From Strongyloides papillosus (taxonomy: Eukaryota; Nematoda; Chromadorea; Rhabditida; Strongyloididae), in contig SRSI01000057.1 in the NCBI GenBank assembly GCA_005656395.1, positions 111,529 to 175,528 on the forward strand: a DNA stretch of 64,000 nucleotides. The letters are read 5' to 3'. Below the pieces are notes generated by a model that saw only the letters and a program-made list of their open reading frames with translations, had not been told where the DNA came from and did no database searches. This document shows, one piece after another, positions 30,996 to 43,733 of this stretch. The translations under genes were made by a program, and so were the position numbers. The stretch's first letter is position 1. Each line of letters opens with the position of its first letter.

Positions 30996-31954
30996 ATGGT
31001 TAAATTTTTATATACATTATTTCTATTGTTCATAATTGTTTCTGCTACTTCTGGCAGTTATCATTGTGGCCAAACACCTATTATTCCCAATGTTAAAAAT
31101 AAAATATCTGTTGATATTGTCGGCGGAAGTGATGCCGTTCCATACTCATGGCCATGGCAAGTTATTTTGTGTGATACTACGTGGTTTTCATGGTGTCAAT
31201 TAATATGCGGTGGCTCTATTATTGCTCCTGGTAAATTTTATATATATTTATTATTTAGTAAGATGAACGATTTTAAGGATGGGTTATGACATCTGGAGAT
31301 TGTGTTTATAGTGTTATAGGCTTCGAGTCAACTTTTAGAATAAAAGCAGGAGTATATGATCACTATAAGATGAATGAAACAGGTGAAACTTTACATAAAA
31401 TAAAGAAAGTTCATTTACATCCAAATTACCAAGGATATCCAAATTATGAACGAAATATTGCTTTGATTGAATTAGAGAATCAAATTACTTTTAATGATCA
31501 CGTTCAACCAATTTGTCTTCCATCAACTGATAAAAATGTTGTTGTGGAACCAAATTCAGCTTGGGTTACCGGATGGGGATTTATCGAAAAAAAAGGATAT
31601 TGTTCAGATAAATTGAAACAAGTTAATTTACCATTTGTTAATGAGAACACATGTGATAGTGAATATCCAAATGATATAAAACCAGATATTATGATTTGTG
31701 CAGGAAAAAAAGGTTCAGGTATATGTGTAGGAGACACTGGTGGTCCATTAGTTGTGCAATCAAAATCTAGAAGATGGTATCAATATGGTATAACATCACA
31801 TGGAATAGGTATATTATAAAGAAAATTCTTTAACATAACTTTTTTAGGTTGTGGTGAATATAAACACCCAGGAATATATACAAGAGTTACTGCATTTTGT
31901 GATTTCATAGAAACAACAACAAATGGAACTGTAACATGTATTAAACCCAAATGA
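30996..31954 (+). CDS. Secreted chymotrypsin-fold pseudoprotease, left copy, 290 aa
   Basis: Exons 30996-31230, 31278-31808 and 31848-31954; introns of 47 and 39 bp keep the frame. A signal peptide (residues 1-20) is followed by a serine-protease (S1A) domain with IVGG at 41-44, CGGSII at 71-76, VTGWG at 175-179 and a C-terminal GIYTRVTAF segment. All three catalytic positions are replaced: the TAAHC histidine is D86 (SGDC), the DIAL aspartate is N138 (NIAL), and the GDSGG serine is T232 (GDTGGPL). The residue before IVGG is Asp, not Arg or Lys, so the usual activation cleavage is also missing. It is therefore expected to be a non-catalytic serine-protease homologue, perhaps binding a partner. 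The intact frame, splice sites and identical second copy argue against simple decay. Confidence 0.85.
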
Positions 31955-32036
31955 AATTAATTTATATTCTTTTTGTTTTGAATATCAAAATTTAAATTAA
32001 TGATTTTGGTATACTAATTAAAATTTTGCGATTATT

Positions 32037-32042
32037 AATAAA
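32037..32042 (+). terminator. Polyadenylation signal of the protease-like gene
   Basis: AATAAA 83 bp after the stop. Confidence 0.4.
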
Positions 32043-33627
32043 TCTTATTCATAGAATTTTTAGATTATTGTTAAACAACATGTTTTTTCAATTTTTCATT
32101 TTTGTAGTAATATTTATTGAGACGGTGGACATTTGCTTGTCCATAATTATCGATACTTTTTTTTTAAAATGCCATTTCACTTACCCATAGGTTACCCATG
32201 GACAAGCAAAATGATATAAATTCTTTTTCATACAAAATTTGGGTAAGCAAATTTCTTCAAGTTCCATTCGTGGACTGTTTATATGCACTTTTTACATATG
32301 GTGATTAATGACAGCAATGCATTATTCTAGAATGCAATGCTTCAGCTTTATAAAAAATGAATGAAACTAGTGTACATTCTTCGAAAAAATCATGGAAAAA
32401 GTGCAGTTATACCATGAAACTATGTTAATACAAATAAGAAAAATACCTTTTCTCTTGTTTATACTTTGCATGTTACAAAAAAAAGCTATTTCGCTTACAC
32501 AATGGACAAGTTGTAACAAAAAAATGCTGTTTCGCTTACCCATGGACAAACGATTGTTTCCTTTTCCAAAATTGATCAAGCTTGACGAAAGCTATGCTGA
32601 AGACAAAATTGATTTCTTAGAAAAAAATGGAAAAAAAGCGAAAAAGTTGACATTCAAATTAACATAACTTCCCTCTTTGTTAAGTTATAAACTTCGTTAG
32701 ACTATCATTTTTTAAGTTAGACATAGATCTATATAACAGATATTACTTTTTTGTTTTTATCAAGTTATAACTAAGTTATAGCTATTAATGTTTTATATCT
32801 CTTTTTCAAAATGATCACTACTCTTTGGACCATAATTTGGCCAAATATTATTACAATTCCATATATTGTGTTTTCGCACTATTTTGGAATTTTACTTTTC
32901 AAATGATATATAAACCATTGTATCTAATATATTTTAAAATAACGTTATTCCTTTGTCAAATTTATGCTAAAAAGCCAAAAAAAAGTGTTTTTTTTAAAAA
33001 TAACATAGTCAATTATGGTTCAAAAAGTTTCAGACAAATCTTCTCTACTAAGTTAAAAAAAACACATCTTTTGGCTATTTACTTATAAAAATCAGTCGAA
33101 TTTTCAATGAGTTATGAGATAGACGAATTTTTTTTTCTTATTTCTTTTTATTATTGAAGTTAATCCAAATGTATTATTGATTGCTTTAATAGTTTTAGAG
33201 GCAGTCTAATCAATTTGTACTTTAAGCAATGACTTAAAAATTACATTTTGAAGCAGTTCATCTTCAAAATATTAGTAGATTATTATGAACAATGAAATAC
33301 AATTAAATGATATATCTGAAATTTTATTTGTTTCATAAGATGACATATATTTGCAGTGGAATAAATACATAAAGTTACTTTTAGATATTTTTTTCTAAAT
33401 AAAATATTAACAAAATAATTAATTTTATTTTGGATTTAAATCTATTATTAAAAAGCAAAATTAACCATGTGATTTATATCTAAAATTAGGATTTATTAAA
33501 ACAACATGAATGTTTTTTTTATTTGTTATATATATGTTTTGAAATTGTTTTGAACATTTGTTGTAAACACCATATTACATAAATATTTCTTATTTGTTTA
33601 AAAATTTATTTAGTAAATATAAAGTAA
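32043..33627. other. Intergenic DNA of the left arm
   Basis: No gene supported apart from the motif region above; mirrored at 39196-40786. Confidence 0.45.
32120..32560. repeat. Region of scattered TTACCCATGGACAA-type motifs
   Basis: Several copies, in both orientations, of CTTACCCAT and (A)TGGACAAGC within 440 bp. Possibly a decayed small transposon. ORFs overlapping it on both strands look incidental. Confidence 0.35.
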
Positions 33628-33635
33628 TATAAAAG
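33628..33635 (+). promoter_or_regulatory. TATA box of the type 2 gene, left
   Basis: TATAAAAG 50 bp before the ATG. Confidence 0.65.
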
Positions 33636-33684
33636 AATTCCATATTAAACAAAAATCATTATCATTCAAATTTGAATATTTAAT

Positions 33685-34425
33685 ATGATTTACATAAATT
33701 TCCGTACTGTAGCACTTTTCCTAGTTTTTTTGAGTGCTGCAGCTCATTATCTTCCAAGATCTGCATCCAGTAGTAATCTACTTCAAAATGACTTGGATAA
33801 AAAATTAGCCCAACAGGTTTCTAATTATTTGGCTTCAGATATTCATTCATATGACCATCATAAACTCGAACTTATGGGTAAAAGACCATTAGGTAAAGGG
33901 ATAAAACCAAATCCAAAATCTAAAAAACCAATGCAAAGAAGGCCAGGTCCACAAGGAAAAAGACCAAGCCCACCAAGAAGAAGACCTAGCCCACCAGGAA
34001 AAAGACCTAGCCCACAAAAAGGTAAACCATCTCCACAAAAAGGTAAACCATCTCCACCAAAAGGTAAACCATCTCCACCAAAAGGTAAACCATCTCCACC
34101 AAAAGGTAAACCATCTCCACCAAAACGTAAACCAACTCCACCAAAACGTAAACCAACTCTACCAAAACGTAAACCATCTCCACCAAAAGGTAAATCAACT
34201 TCACCAAAATCCAAACCAACTCCACAAAAACCTAAACCAACTCCACTAAAACCACTTCCACCAAAATCTACACCTGCTCCAACAACACCAGCACCAGAGG
34301 AGGAGGAAAAAAGCCTACAAAGCGATGAAGAAGAGGAAGAAAGAGGTCCAAATGAAAGTGAAGAAGAGGAAGAGGAGGAAGAAGAAGAAGAGGAGAAAGA
34401 GGAAGAGGAGGAAGAAGAAGAAGAA

Positions 34426-34472
<47 letters not shown>

Positions 34473-34617
34473 AGAAGAGAAGAGGAAGAGGAAGAAGAAG
34501 ATGAAGAATGAAACGATAGAAAATAAATCTTCTGGAAAGCATTTTTCATTAAAGCTTTACTTTTCCTATTTAAAGAAATTTACGATTTATTTTGTTTACT
34601 ACACTTTAAATTTGTGA
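33685..34617 (+). CDS. Secreted Lys/Pro-repeat and poly-Glu protein, type 2, left copy, 310 aa
   Basis: Same plan as type 1: signal peptide, short head (HSYDHHKLELMGKRP), basic repeat block of KPSPPKG-type heptads, PAPTTPAPEEEE linker, then poly-Glu. It has one fewer PPKGKPS unit than the copy at 38293. Inside the GAA/GAG tract the frame slips relative to that copy. The chain therefore does not stop at the conserved DEE but continues for about 45 residues through what is 3' UTR elsewhere, first Lys/Arg-rich and then hydrophobic, with AATAAA only 3 bp after its stop. Whether this long form is genuine or a sequencing or replication slip is open. Confidence 0.7.
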
Positions 34618-35864
34618 AAAAATAAAAGTTTTTTACTATTAATTGCTGTTATAAATAATTAAGTTTGTACAAATTTCTTTTAGATCTCACTAATTACAAG
34701 CTTGTTAAGGTAATACAAATATAATTGATGGATAAAAACTAAAAAAATTATACACAAATAACGATAAAGTGTAAAAAAATATATAACTTAACGATATTAA
34801 ATTTCTAATTGATATATGAGTTTAAAAAAAATAACTATGCAAAAGCAAACAAAATTATTAAAAATCAATTTTACCAATATTTTATGTAGAAATAAAAGTT
34901 GCTAAAAGTACTTAGAAAGTTTGGAAACCTTAGAACATGATATGCTATAAGCTGATGTTTAATATTTAAAAATATCTCATTTATTTTATATAAACTTTAA
35001 CTTATTTTTATATAGAATTTCTATTAATATTACTGATAATCATTCGTAATAATTAAATCATACACAGAGATTTTTTCCGTGTCATTTCGACACCGCTTGC
35101 CGGACCCGATTCTGTAGAAGTAAATTAAAAATTAAAATACTTCACTAATTTAAGATAAAACTTAACTTCATGCACTCATTGCACCAATTTTTTTTTGAAA
35201 AAGATACGTCAAAAATATTCATAAAGAATCAAAAAATTTTTATCATTAAACTTTAAAAAAATTTGAAAAGATAAATAATTTACTGTTTTAAAAATTCATA
35301 TTTAAAGTTAAAATATTTTATAAACCAAACATTCTTAGATGATATTTTTGGTATTAAAACATTAAATATACAAAATAATCACCTGATTTAGCCGCATTAT
35401 TGCTATTTTTTATTTAAAAATTTTAATATTCAATAAAAAATATTTTTTATACCATTCATGCACTCATATCATTTGTTAATTTAGTTTTTTACAAATGTAA
35501 TAACTTTTGATAATTTAAAAGAACTAGTAGATATCGCTGTTTCTTTTTCAATTGACTTTACAAACATTTTTAGTTTTTTGCATATGCAATTTCTATAAAA
35601 TGCAGTATAAAACGACACCATAATCTTTGATCACTTAAATGCTTTTTAACTTTAATCTTAACTTTTTGAAAGAGTTTTTAATAAGAAAAATAAATGTTTT
35701 TTACAGTATTTTTAATAAATATTCTTCTAATAATACATATATATATCCAAAAACAGTTAATATTATCATCTTCATTTTTTTTTGTTATAATGATGCATAA
35801 ACAAAGTACAAATTAAGTTTTTCTTATCTAATATCATAAATTTCACTGAATATTCGACTATATG
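34618..35864. other. Intergenic DNA next to the palindrome centre, left
   Basis: No gene seen. A GC-rich island near 35085-35115 (GACACCGCTTGCCGGACCCG) is perfectly mirrored in the other arm. Confidence 0.5.
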
Positions 35865-36938
35865 AAATATGAAAAATAGTTCTTAAATAGCTGATTTGTG
35901 TACAAATAATCAAACAAATATTATTATTGTTTATGCATAATTATTTTTCGTTTTGTTCAATTTTAAAAGTTATTTTACATCAAAAGTTGAATACTTTTGG
36001 CTTTTTTTTGTAACAACGCGTCTTGCCAATAAGTAAAATTAATATCATAATTATTTATTTTATAAAAGTGATTTAACATACACCAATATTGTGTCGAACA
36101 CGTCTTAGTATCTTATTGTGCTCTAAAATAGTTTTCCTCAAGAATTTTTTATCTTTCATTATAATTTTACAGGTGCGATACTCCAAAATTGTCTTGTATG
36201 GAAATATTTTTAAATTTTAAAAAGTAAGATATTCAGCATGGCAAAAACTTAAAAGATTACTTCTTTTTTTATTATTTGTTTGAAAAATCATGAATTGTAT
36301 GAAAGAAGTTAAAAAGCATTTAAATGACAACAGTGTTATCTAAAATAACCTGTAATTAAAGAAAAAATGGGTACAATTTTAATTAAAAGGTCTCTTTTTT
36401 AACAGTTTTTACCTAAAATATCACCTTTTTTAGTTTTTTAATGTTAATATGAATTTAGTAACATTATTAAGCAATTTGGCAAATTAAAAAAATTTTAAGT
36501 TAAAAAATAGATTAACGACAGTCTTTAGTACAACTAACAGTATTAATTTTGCTTTTGTTGTGTATAACAAAATATCTTCACTTTTTACGTTAATAATTGG
36601 TTTTAATGTGCTAATTGATCCTAAAAAAACTAATTTTTTCATTAATTATCTTCTTATTTAGCCACCATAGCTTTATCGAATATAAAATTTACTTGAAACT
36701 TATACAAAAAATGGATGCTGCAAAAAAAAGTCTTCAAATGCTACAAACCACCTTTAAATACATTTATTTATCTTTATATATTGTAACTATATCCATTGTA
36801 TCAACATAAATGCTTTATTTAGCCTTTGAAAGTGGGAACCTCTAAACTAAAATTTTTCCGAAAAATGTAAAATTTTAAAAATATAGTAAATAATTATTTG
36901 AACAAAAATCAACTATTTTATTGCAATTTTCTATATTC
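35865..36938. other. Palindrome spacer
   Basis: About 1.07 kb between the arms. The first 40 bp on each side still show weak inverted similarity, suggesting gradual decay at the centre. One 64-codon frame at 36615 has no support. Confidence 0.7.
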
Positions 36939-38292
36939 CATATAGTCGAATATTCAGTGAAATTTATGATATTAGATAAGAAAAACTTAATTTGTACTTT
37001 GTTTATGCATCATTATAACAAAAAAAAATGAAGATGATAATATTAACTGTTTTTGGATATATATATGTATTATTAGAAGAATATTTATTAAAAATACTGT
37101 AAAAAACATTTATTTTTCTTATTAAAAACTCTTTCAAAAAGTTAAGATTAAAGTTAAAAAGCATTTAAGTGATCAAAGATTATGGTGTCGTTTTATACTG
37201 CATTTTATAGAAATTGCATATGCAAAAAACTAAAAATGTTTGTAAAGTCAATTGAAAAAGAAACAGCGATATCTACTAGTTCTTTTAAATTATCAAAAGT
37301 TATTACATTTGTAAAAAACTAAATTAACAAATGATATGAGTGCATGAATGGTATAAAAAAATATTTTTTATTGAATATTAAAATTTTTAAATAAAAAATA
37401 GCAATAATGCGGCTAAATCAGGTGATTATTTTGTATATTTAATGTTTTAATACCAAAAATATCATCTAAGAATGTTTGGTTTATAAAATATTTTAACTTT
37501 AAATATGAATTTTTAAAACAGTAAATTATTTATCTTTTCAAATTTTTTTAAAGTTTAATGATAAAAATTTTTTGATTCTTTATGAATATTTTTGACGTAT
37601 CTTTTTCAAAAAAAAATTGGTGCAATGAGTGCATGAAGTTAAGTTTTATCTTAAATTAGTGAAGTATTTTAATTTTTAATTTACTTCTACAGAATCGGGT
37701 CCGGCAAGCGGTGTCGAAATGACACGGAAAAAATCTCTGTGTATGATTTAATTATTACGAATGATTATCAGTAATATTAATAGAAATTCTATATAAAAAT
37801 AAGTTAAAGTTTATATAAAATAAATGAGATATTTTTAAATATTAAACATCAGCTTATAGCATATCATGTTCTAAGGTTTCCAAACTTTCTAAGTACTTTT
37901 AGCAACTTTTATTTCTACATAAAATATTGGTAAAATTGATTTTTAATAATTTTGTTTGCTTTTGCATAGTTATTTTTTTTAAACTCATATATCAATTAGA
38001 AATTTAATATCGTTAAGTTATATATTTTTTTACACTTTATCGTTATTTGTGTATAATTTTTTTAGTTTTTATCCATCAATTATATTTGTATTACCTTAAC
38101 AAGCTTGTAATTAGTGAGATCTAAAAGAAATTTGTACAAACTTAATTATTTATAACAGCAATTAATAGTAAAAAACTTTTATTTTTTCACAAATTTAAAG
38201 TGTAGTAAACAAAATAAATCGTAAATTTCTTTAAATAGGAAAAGTAAAGCTTTAATGAAAAATGCTTTCCAGAAGATTTATTTTCTATCGTT

Positions 38293-38329
38293 TCATTCTT
38301 CATCTTCTTCTTCCTCTTCCTCTTCTTCT

Positions 38330-38376
<47 letters not shown>

Positions 38377-39138
38377 TTCTTCTTCTTCTTCCTCCTCTTC
38401 CTCTTTCTCCTCTTCTTCTTCTTCCTCCTCTTCCTCTTCTTCACTTTCATTTGGACCTCTTTCTTCCTCTTCTTCATCGCTTTGTAGGCTTTTTTCCTCC
38501 TCCTCTGGTGCTGGTGTTGTTGGAGCAGGTGTAGATTTTGGTGGAAGTGGTTTTAGTGGAGTTGGTTTAGGTTTTTGTGGAGTTGGTTTGGATTTTGGTG
38601 AAGTTGATTTACCTTTTGGTGGAGATGGTTTACGTTTTGGTAGAGTTGGTTTACGTTTTGGTGGAGTTGGTTTACGTTTTGGTGGAGATGGTTTACCTTT
38701 TGGTGGAGATGGTTTACCTTTTGGTGGAGATGGTTTACCTTTTGGTGGAGATGGTTTACCTTTTGGTGGAGATGGTTTACCTTTTTGTGGAGATGGTTTA
38801 CCTTTTTGTGGGCTAGGTCTTTTTCCTGGTGGGCTAGGTCTTCTTCTTGGTGGGCTTGGTCTTTTTCCTTGTGGACCTGGCCTTCTTTGCATTGGTTTTT
38901 TAGATTTTGGATTTGGTTTTATCCCTTTACCTAATGGTCTTTTACCCATAAGTTCGAGTTTATGATGGTCATATGAATGAATATCTGAAGCCAAATAATT
39001 AGAAACCTGTTGGGCTAATTTTTTATCCAAGTCATTTTGAAGTAGATTACTACTGGATGCAGATCTTGGAAGATAATGAGCTGCAGCACTCAAAAAAACT
39101 AGGAAAAGTGCTACAGTACGGAAATTTATGTAAATCAT
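38293..39138 (-). CDS. Secreted Lys/Pro-repeat and poly-Glu protein, type 2, right copy, 281 aa
   Basis: Nearly the same as the 33685 copy through the basic block, with one additional PPKGKPS heptad. The poly-Glu tail stays in frame and ends DEE at the conserved stop, which makes this the more canonical type 2 protein. Signal peptide at residues 1-20 (AALFL-type core, SAAAHY end). Single exon, TATAAAAG 50 bp upstream. Function unknown, as for the other members. Confidence 0.75.
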
Positions 39139-39187
39139 ATTAAATATTCAAATTTGAATGATAATGATTTTTGTTTAATATGGAATT

Positions 39188-39195
39188 CTTTTATA
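39188..39195 (-). promoter_or_regulatory. TATA box of the type 2 gene, right
   Basis: TATAAAAG on the minus strand. Confidence 0.65.
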
Positions 39196-40869
39196 TTACT
39201 TTATATTTACTAAATAAATTTTTAAACAAATAAGAAATATTTATGTAATATGGTGTTTACAACAAATGTTCAAAACAATTTCAAAACATATATATAACAA
39301 ATAAAAAAAACATTCATGTTGTTTTAATAAATCCTAATTTTAGATATAAATCACATGGTTAATTTTGCTTTTTAATAATAGATTTAAATCCAAAATAAAA
39401 TTAATTATTTTGTTAATATTTTATTTAGAAAAAAATATCTAAAAGTAACTTTATGTATTTATTCCACTGCAAATATATGTCATCTTATGAAACAAATAAA
39501 ATTTCAGATATATCATTTAATTGTATTTCATTGTTCATAATAATCTACTAATATTTTGAAGATGAACTGCTTCAAAATGTAATTTTTAAGTCATTGCTTA
39601 AAGTACAAATTGATTAGACTGCCTCTAAAACTATTAAAGCAATCAATAATACATTTGGATTAACTTCAATAATAAAAAGAAATAAGAAAAAAAAATTCGT
39701 CTATCTCATAACTCATTGAAAATTCGACTAATTTTTATAAGTAAATAGCCAAAAGATGTGTTTTTTTTAACTTAGTAGAGAAGATTTGTCTGAAACTTTT
39801 TGAACCATAATTGACTATGTTATTTTTAAAAAAAACACTTTTTTTTGGCTTTTTAGCATAAATTTGACAAAGGAATAACGTTATTTTAAAATATATTAGA
39901 TACAATGGTTTATATATCATTTGAAAAGTAAAATTCCAAAATAGTGCGAAAACACAATATATGGAATTGTAATAATATTTGGCCAAATTATGGTCCAAAG
40001 AGTAGTGATCATTTTGAAAAAGAGATATAAAACATTAATAGCTATAACTTAGTTATAACTTGATAAAAACAAAAAAGTAATATCTGTTATATAGATCTAT
40101 GTCTAACTTAAAAAATGATAGTCTAACGAAGTTTATAACTTAACAAAGAGGGAAGTTATGTTAATTTGAATGTCAACTTTTTCGCTTTTTTTCCATTTTT
40201 TTCTAAGAAATCAATTTTGTCTTCAGCATAGCTTTCGTCAAGCTTGATCAATTTTGGAAAAGGAAACAATCGTTTGTCCATGGGTAAGCGAAACAGCATT
40301 TTTTTGTTACAACTTGTCCATTGTGTAAGCGAAATAGCTTTTTTTTGTAACATACAAAGTATAAACAAGAGAAAAGGTATTTTTCTTATTTGTATTAACA
40401 TAGTTTCATGGTATAACTGCACTTTTTCCATGATTTTTTCGAAGAATGTACACTAGTTTCATTCATTTTTTATAAAGCTGAAGCATTGCATTCTAGAATA
40501 ATGCATTGCTGTCATTAATCACCATATGTAAAAAGTGCATATAAACAGTCCACGAATGGAACTTGAAGAAATTTGCTTACCCAAATTTTGTATGAAAAAG
40601 AATTTATATCATTTTGCTTGTCCATGGGTAACCTATGGGTAAGTGAAATGGCATTTTAAAAAAAAAAGTATCGATAATTATGGACAAGCAAATGTCCACC
40701 GTCTCAATAAATATTACTACAAAAATGAAAAATTGAAAAAACATGTTGTTTAACAATAATCTAAAAATTCTATGAATAAGATTTATTAATAATCGCAAAA
40801 TTTTAATTAGTATACCAAAATCATTAATTTAAATTTTGATATTCAAAACAAAAAGAATATAAATTAATT
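39196..40869. other. Intergenic DNA of the right arm
   Basis: Mirror of 31955-33627; the same motif region, no supported gene. Confidence 0.45.
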
Positions 40870-41828
40870 TCATTTGGGTTTAATACATGTTACAGTTCCA
40901 TTTGTTGTTGTTTCTATGAAATCACAAAATGCAGTAACTCTTGTATATATTCCTGGGTGTTTATATTCACCACAACCTAAAAAAGTTATGTTAAAGAATT
41001 TTCTTTATAATATACCTATTCCATGTGATGTTATACCATATTGATACCATCTTCTAGATTTTGATTGCACAACTAATGGACCACCAGTGTCTCCTACACA
41101 TATACCTGAACCTTTTTTTCCTGCACAAATCATAATATCTGGTTTTATATCATTTGGATATTCACTATCACATGTGTTCTCATTAACAAATGGTAAATTA
41201 ACTTGTTTCAATTTATCTGAACAATATCCTTTTTTTTCGATAAATCCCCATCCGGTAACCCAAGCTGAATTTGGTTCCACAACAACATTTTTATCAGTTG
41301 ATGGAAGACAAATTGGTTGAACGTGATCATTAAAAGTAATTTGATTCTCTAATTCAATCAAAGCAATATTTCGTTCATAATTTGGATATCCTTGGTAATT
41401 TGGATGTAAATGAACTTTCTTTATTTTATGTAAAGTTTCACCTGTTTCATTCATCTTATAGTGATCATATACTCCTGCTTTTATTCTAAAAGTTGACTCG
41501 AAGCCTATAACACTATAAACACAATCTCCAGATGTCATAACCCATCCTTAAAATCGTTCATCTTACTAAATAATAAATATATATAAAATTTACCAGGAGC
41601 AATAATAGAGCCACCGCATATTAATTGACACCATGAAAACCACGTAGTATCACACAAAATAACTTGCCATGGCCATGAGTATGGAACGGCATCACTTCCG
41701 CCGACAATATCAACAGATATTTTATTTTTAACATTGGGAATAATAGGTGTTTGGCCACAATGATAACTGCCAGAAGTAGCAGAAACAATTATGAACAATA
41801 GAAATAATGTATATAAAAATTTAACCAT
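40870..41828 (-). CDS. Secreted chymotrypsin-fold pseudoprotease, right copy, 290 aa
   Basis: Exons 41828-41594, 41546-41016 and 40976-40870, the exact mirror of the left copy with the same 47- and 39-bp introns. The translated exons are identical to the left copy, including D86, N138 and T232 in place of the catalytic His, Asp and Ser, and Asp before IVGG. Identity over both exons and introns suggests a recent duplication or continuing gene conversion between the arms. Confidence 0.85.
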
Positions 41829-41886
41829 TTTGTAGATATTTTTTAGATTATAAAACATCGGAATTTATACTATAGTTTTTACCGTA

Positions 41887-41930
41887 AAATTGTACTTTTT
41901 ATGATAACAAATTGCACTTTTTATGATAAC
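41887..41930 (-). promoter_or_regulatory. Tandem 22-bp promoter repeat, right copy
   Basis: Mirror of 30894-30937. Confidence 0.45.
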
Positions 41931-42628
41931 AGTATCAATCTTTTCTTATATTGATATTATTTATATAAGTGTAATCTCTGTATATTATAGTTTTTCCTAT
42001 TAAATTTTGATAATATCAGTTTCTGCTAGTGATAAACAAAAATTACTGGTAAATTATCAAATAGATAGTAGTATATTGGAAAGATATAAATATTCAACAA
42101 AAAAATTAAGTAAATATTTTATTAATGAGTAAGATTTCTACACGTAAAAAGTTTTTGTCAGAAATGATGTCATTTTTTAAATGTTTGTGACAAAAATTAG
42201 TAAAATTATGAATTTTAAAATTGCTTTTAATGAGTATACTTTTTAATAAAAAAAATGCAAAAGCATATACAGAAATACTTTATATATTAATTTAAAGTAC
42301 TTTTCTTGAGATTCTCGAATAAAGTGGGACAAGCAAAAATTTAATACCTATTTTTTATATACTTAAACTATACCTCTAAATGACATATATCAATATATAA
42401 AATATTAACTTCATATCTCCACTCTGTGAGTTTTTAAAGCTTCAGAAACTTTTCGACCATGATTGCGTATCTCAAAAATTACTTTATGAAAATATACCAA
42501 TATATGCACTATTCTTTATCATATTTGAGTACTTTTTAAGTATCAAAGTAAATTTCAGAAAATTTAATTTTTTAATAAATTTTATAACTTAAAATCGTAG
42601 AAGATGAAAAACCCGAATCTCGAAAATA

Positions 42629-43539
42629 TTAGGTTGATGCATAAATAATGGCCGCGGAGGGAAAAAATTAACACAATATTTATTTAAGCTATGGTTAACT
42701 AAATTTATTAAAATAAAATCCGTTAGAATTAATAAATTTTTGTCAACATTCCAATAACTTCCGAATCCCCGTTTTATGAGATTTGAAACTTTGAGATCTA
42801 ATAAAAGTCACTGAAATCGCTTTCTGCCGACTTCTGATTCTTAAACAATTTATCTTTAAAAAAAGCATTCAAATGCTCAAACAAATCGAAAATTGTAGGG
42901 AAAAGATTAGGGGAGTATGGAGAATAAGATAGAGCTCCATATTTCAATTCACCAATTTTTTTTAAAATTAGTTTTGAAACATGACATCTTGCCTTGTCAT
43001 CTCATAGTATTGGGTTATTTCTATTTTTAATGTCGGATGACTTTTTTTAGTTTTTCATTCATTTTCTCAAGCTCCTGTCAATATATTTCAACTCTCTTAG
43101 TGACTGCTTTAGATTTAGCTCCGCAATCTTCCATTAATTCTGAGAATTGGTAGTAAAGGGTCCTCCTCCACCCTCTTTATTATCGAGATCAAAATTAATC
43201 TCATAGAATTTCTCAAACCACCGACGCAAAGAGCGTTCAGAAGTTAACCCTTACCTTTATGAATCCACTATATTTAAATATGTTTCAACTCTATTACGTC
43301 TAAGTTTGAACTCATGTAAGAAAATTACCCATAATTAATTCTTTGACAACATTTTCAAAATCGGATATAACTTCTTTGAAAATTAATTTAAAAATTAAAG
43401 TAATATGCAAAATATTATCAGGGCAAGTTCTTTTACATTTCTACATAAAAGCTGTTTTAATATGAATTTATTTTTTAAAATTTTTTACAATAGAAAATTA
43501 TAGTAAGAATTTGCGACCATCATTTGTGCGCCAATCTAA
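42629..43539 (-). mobile_element. Decayed mariner transposon, right-arm copy
   Basis: Mirror of 29285-30195 with the same ends and the same broken transposase remnants. Confidence 0.85.
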
Positions 43540-43733
43540 TATTTTATATATTAAAAATATGAATAACTATCATATGCATATTATGCAACACTATTTATAA
43601 AACATCTTGCTTATATTTGTTTCTCCTAGTTGTCTTTCCTCTTTGCCTTTGGTGTTTCTTTGACTGCAGCTTCTATAGAGTTTACAATACAAATAGAAAT
43701 TTACAATATATTTTAAAATTTAAAACTGATTGA

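Larger units (their letters stand above)
33165..35055. repeat. Inner inverted repeat, unit 2
   Basis: Diverged inverted copy of 25505-27330, carrying the type 2 repeat-protein gene. Confidence 0.8.
21408..35864. repeat. Giant inverted repeat, left arm
   Basis: Inverted near-copy of 36939-48232. Without the 3.2-kb insert at 21991-25213 it is about 11.2 kb. All genes, the mariner remnant and intergenic DNA are mirrored; positions sum to about 72,824 across most of its length. The serine-protease-like gene and the one-TM gene are identical at protein level in both arms, while the repeat-rich genes differ by small changes and by whole 21-bp units. Confidence 0.95.
37745..39640. repeat. Inner inverted repeat, unit 3
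   Basis: Mirror of 33165-35055 and diverged inverted copy of 45490-47355. Confidence 0.8.

Noticed and set aside
32392..33088. Two plus-strand frames of 91 and 87 codons
   Set aside because: One overlaps a zone of repeated motifs, neither has signals, and frames exist on both strands; most likely incidental.
36615..36809. 64-codon gene in the palindrome spacer
   Set aside because: Short, AT-driven frame with no TATA spacing, no homology recognised and no second copy.
38255..38965. 236-aa frame with a long poly-Ser run
   Set aside because: It is the antisense of the poly-Glu gene at 38293-39138 (GAA/GAG read as TTC/CTC/TCC). The same holds for the Leu- and Trp-rich frames over 26046-26650, 34007-34549 and 46217-46816.
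41087..41320. 77-codon frame opposite the protease-like gene
   Set aside because: Antisense shadow of exon 2; the same applies to 31504-31737.
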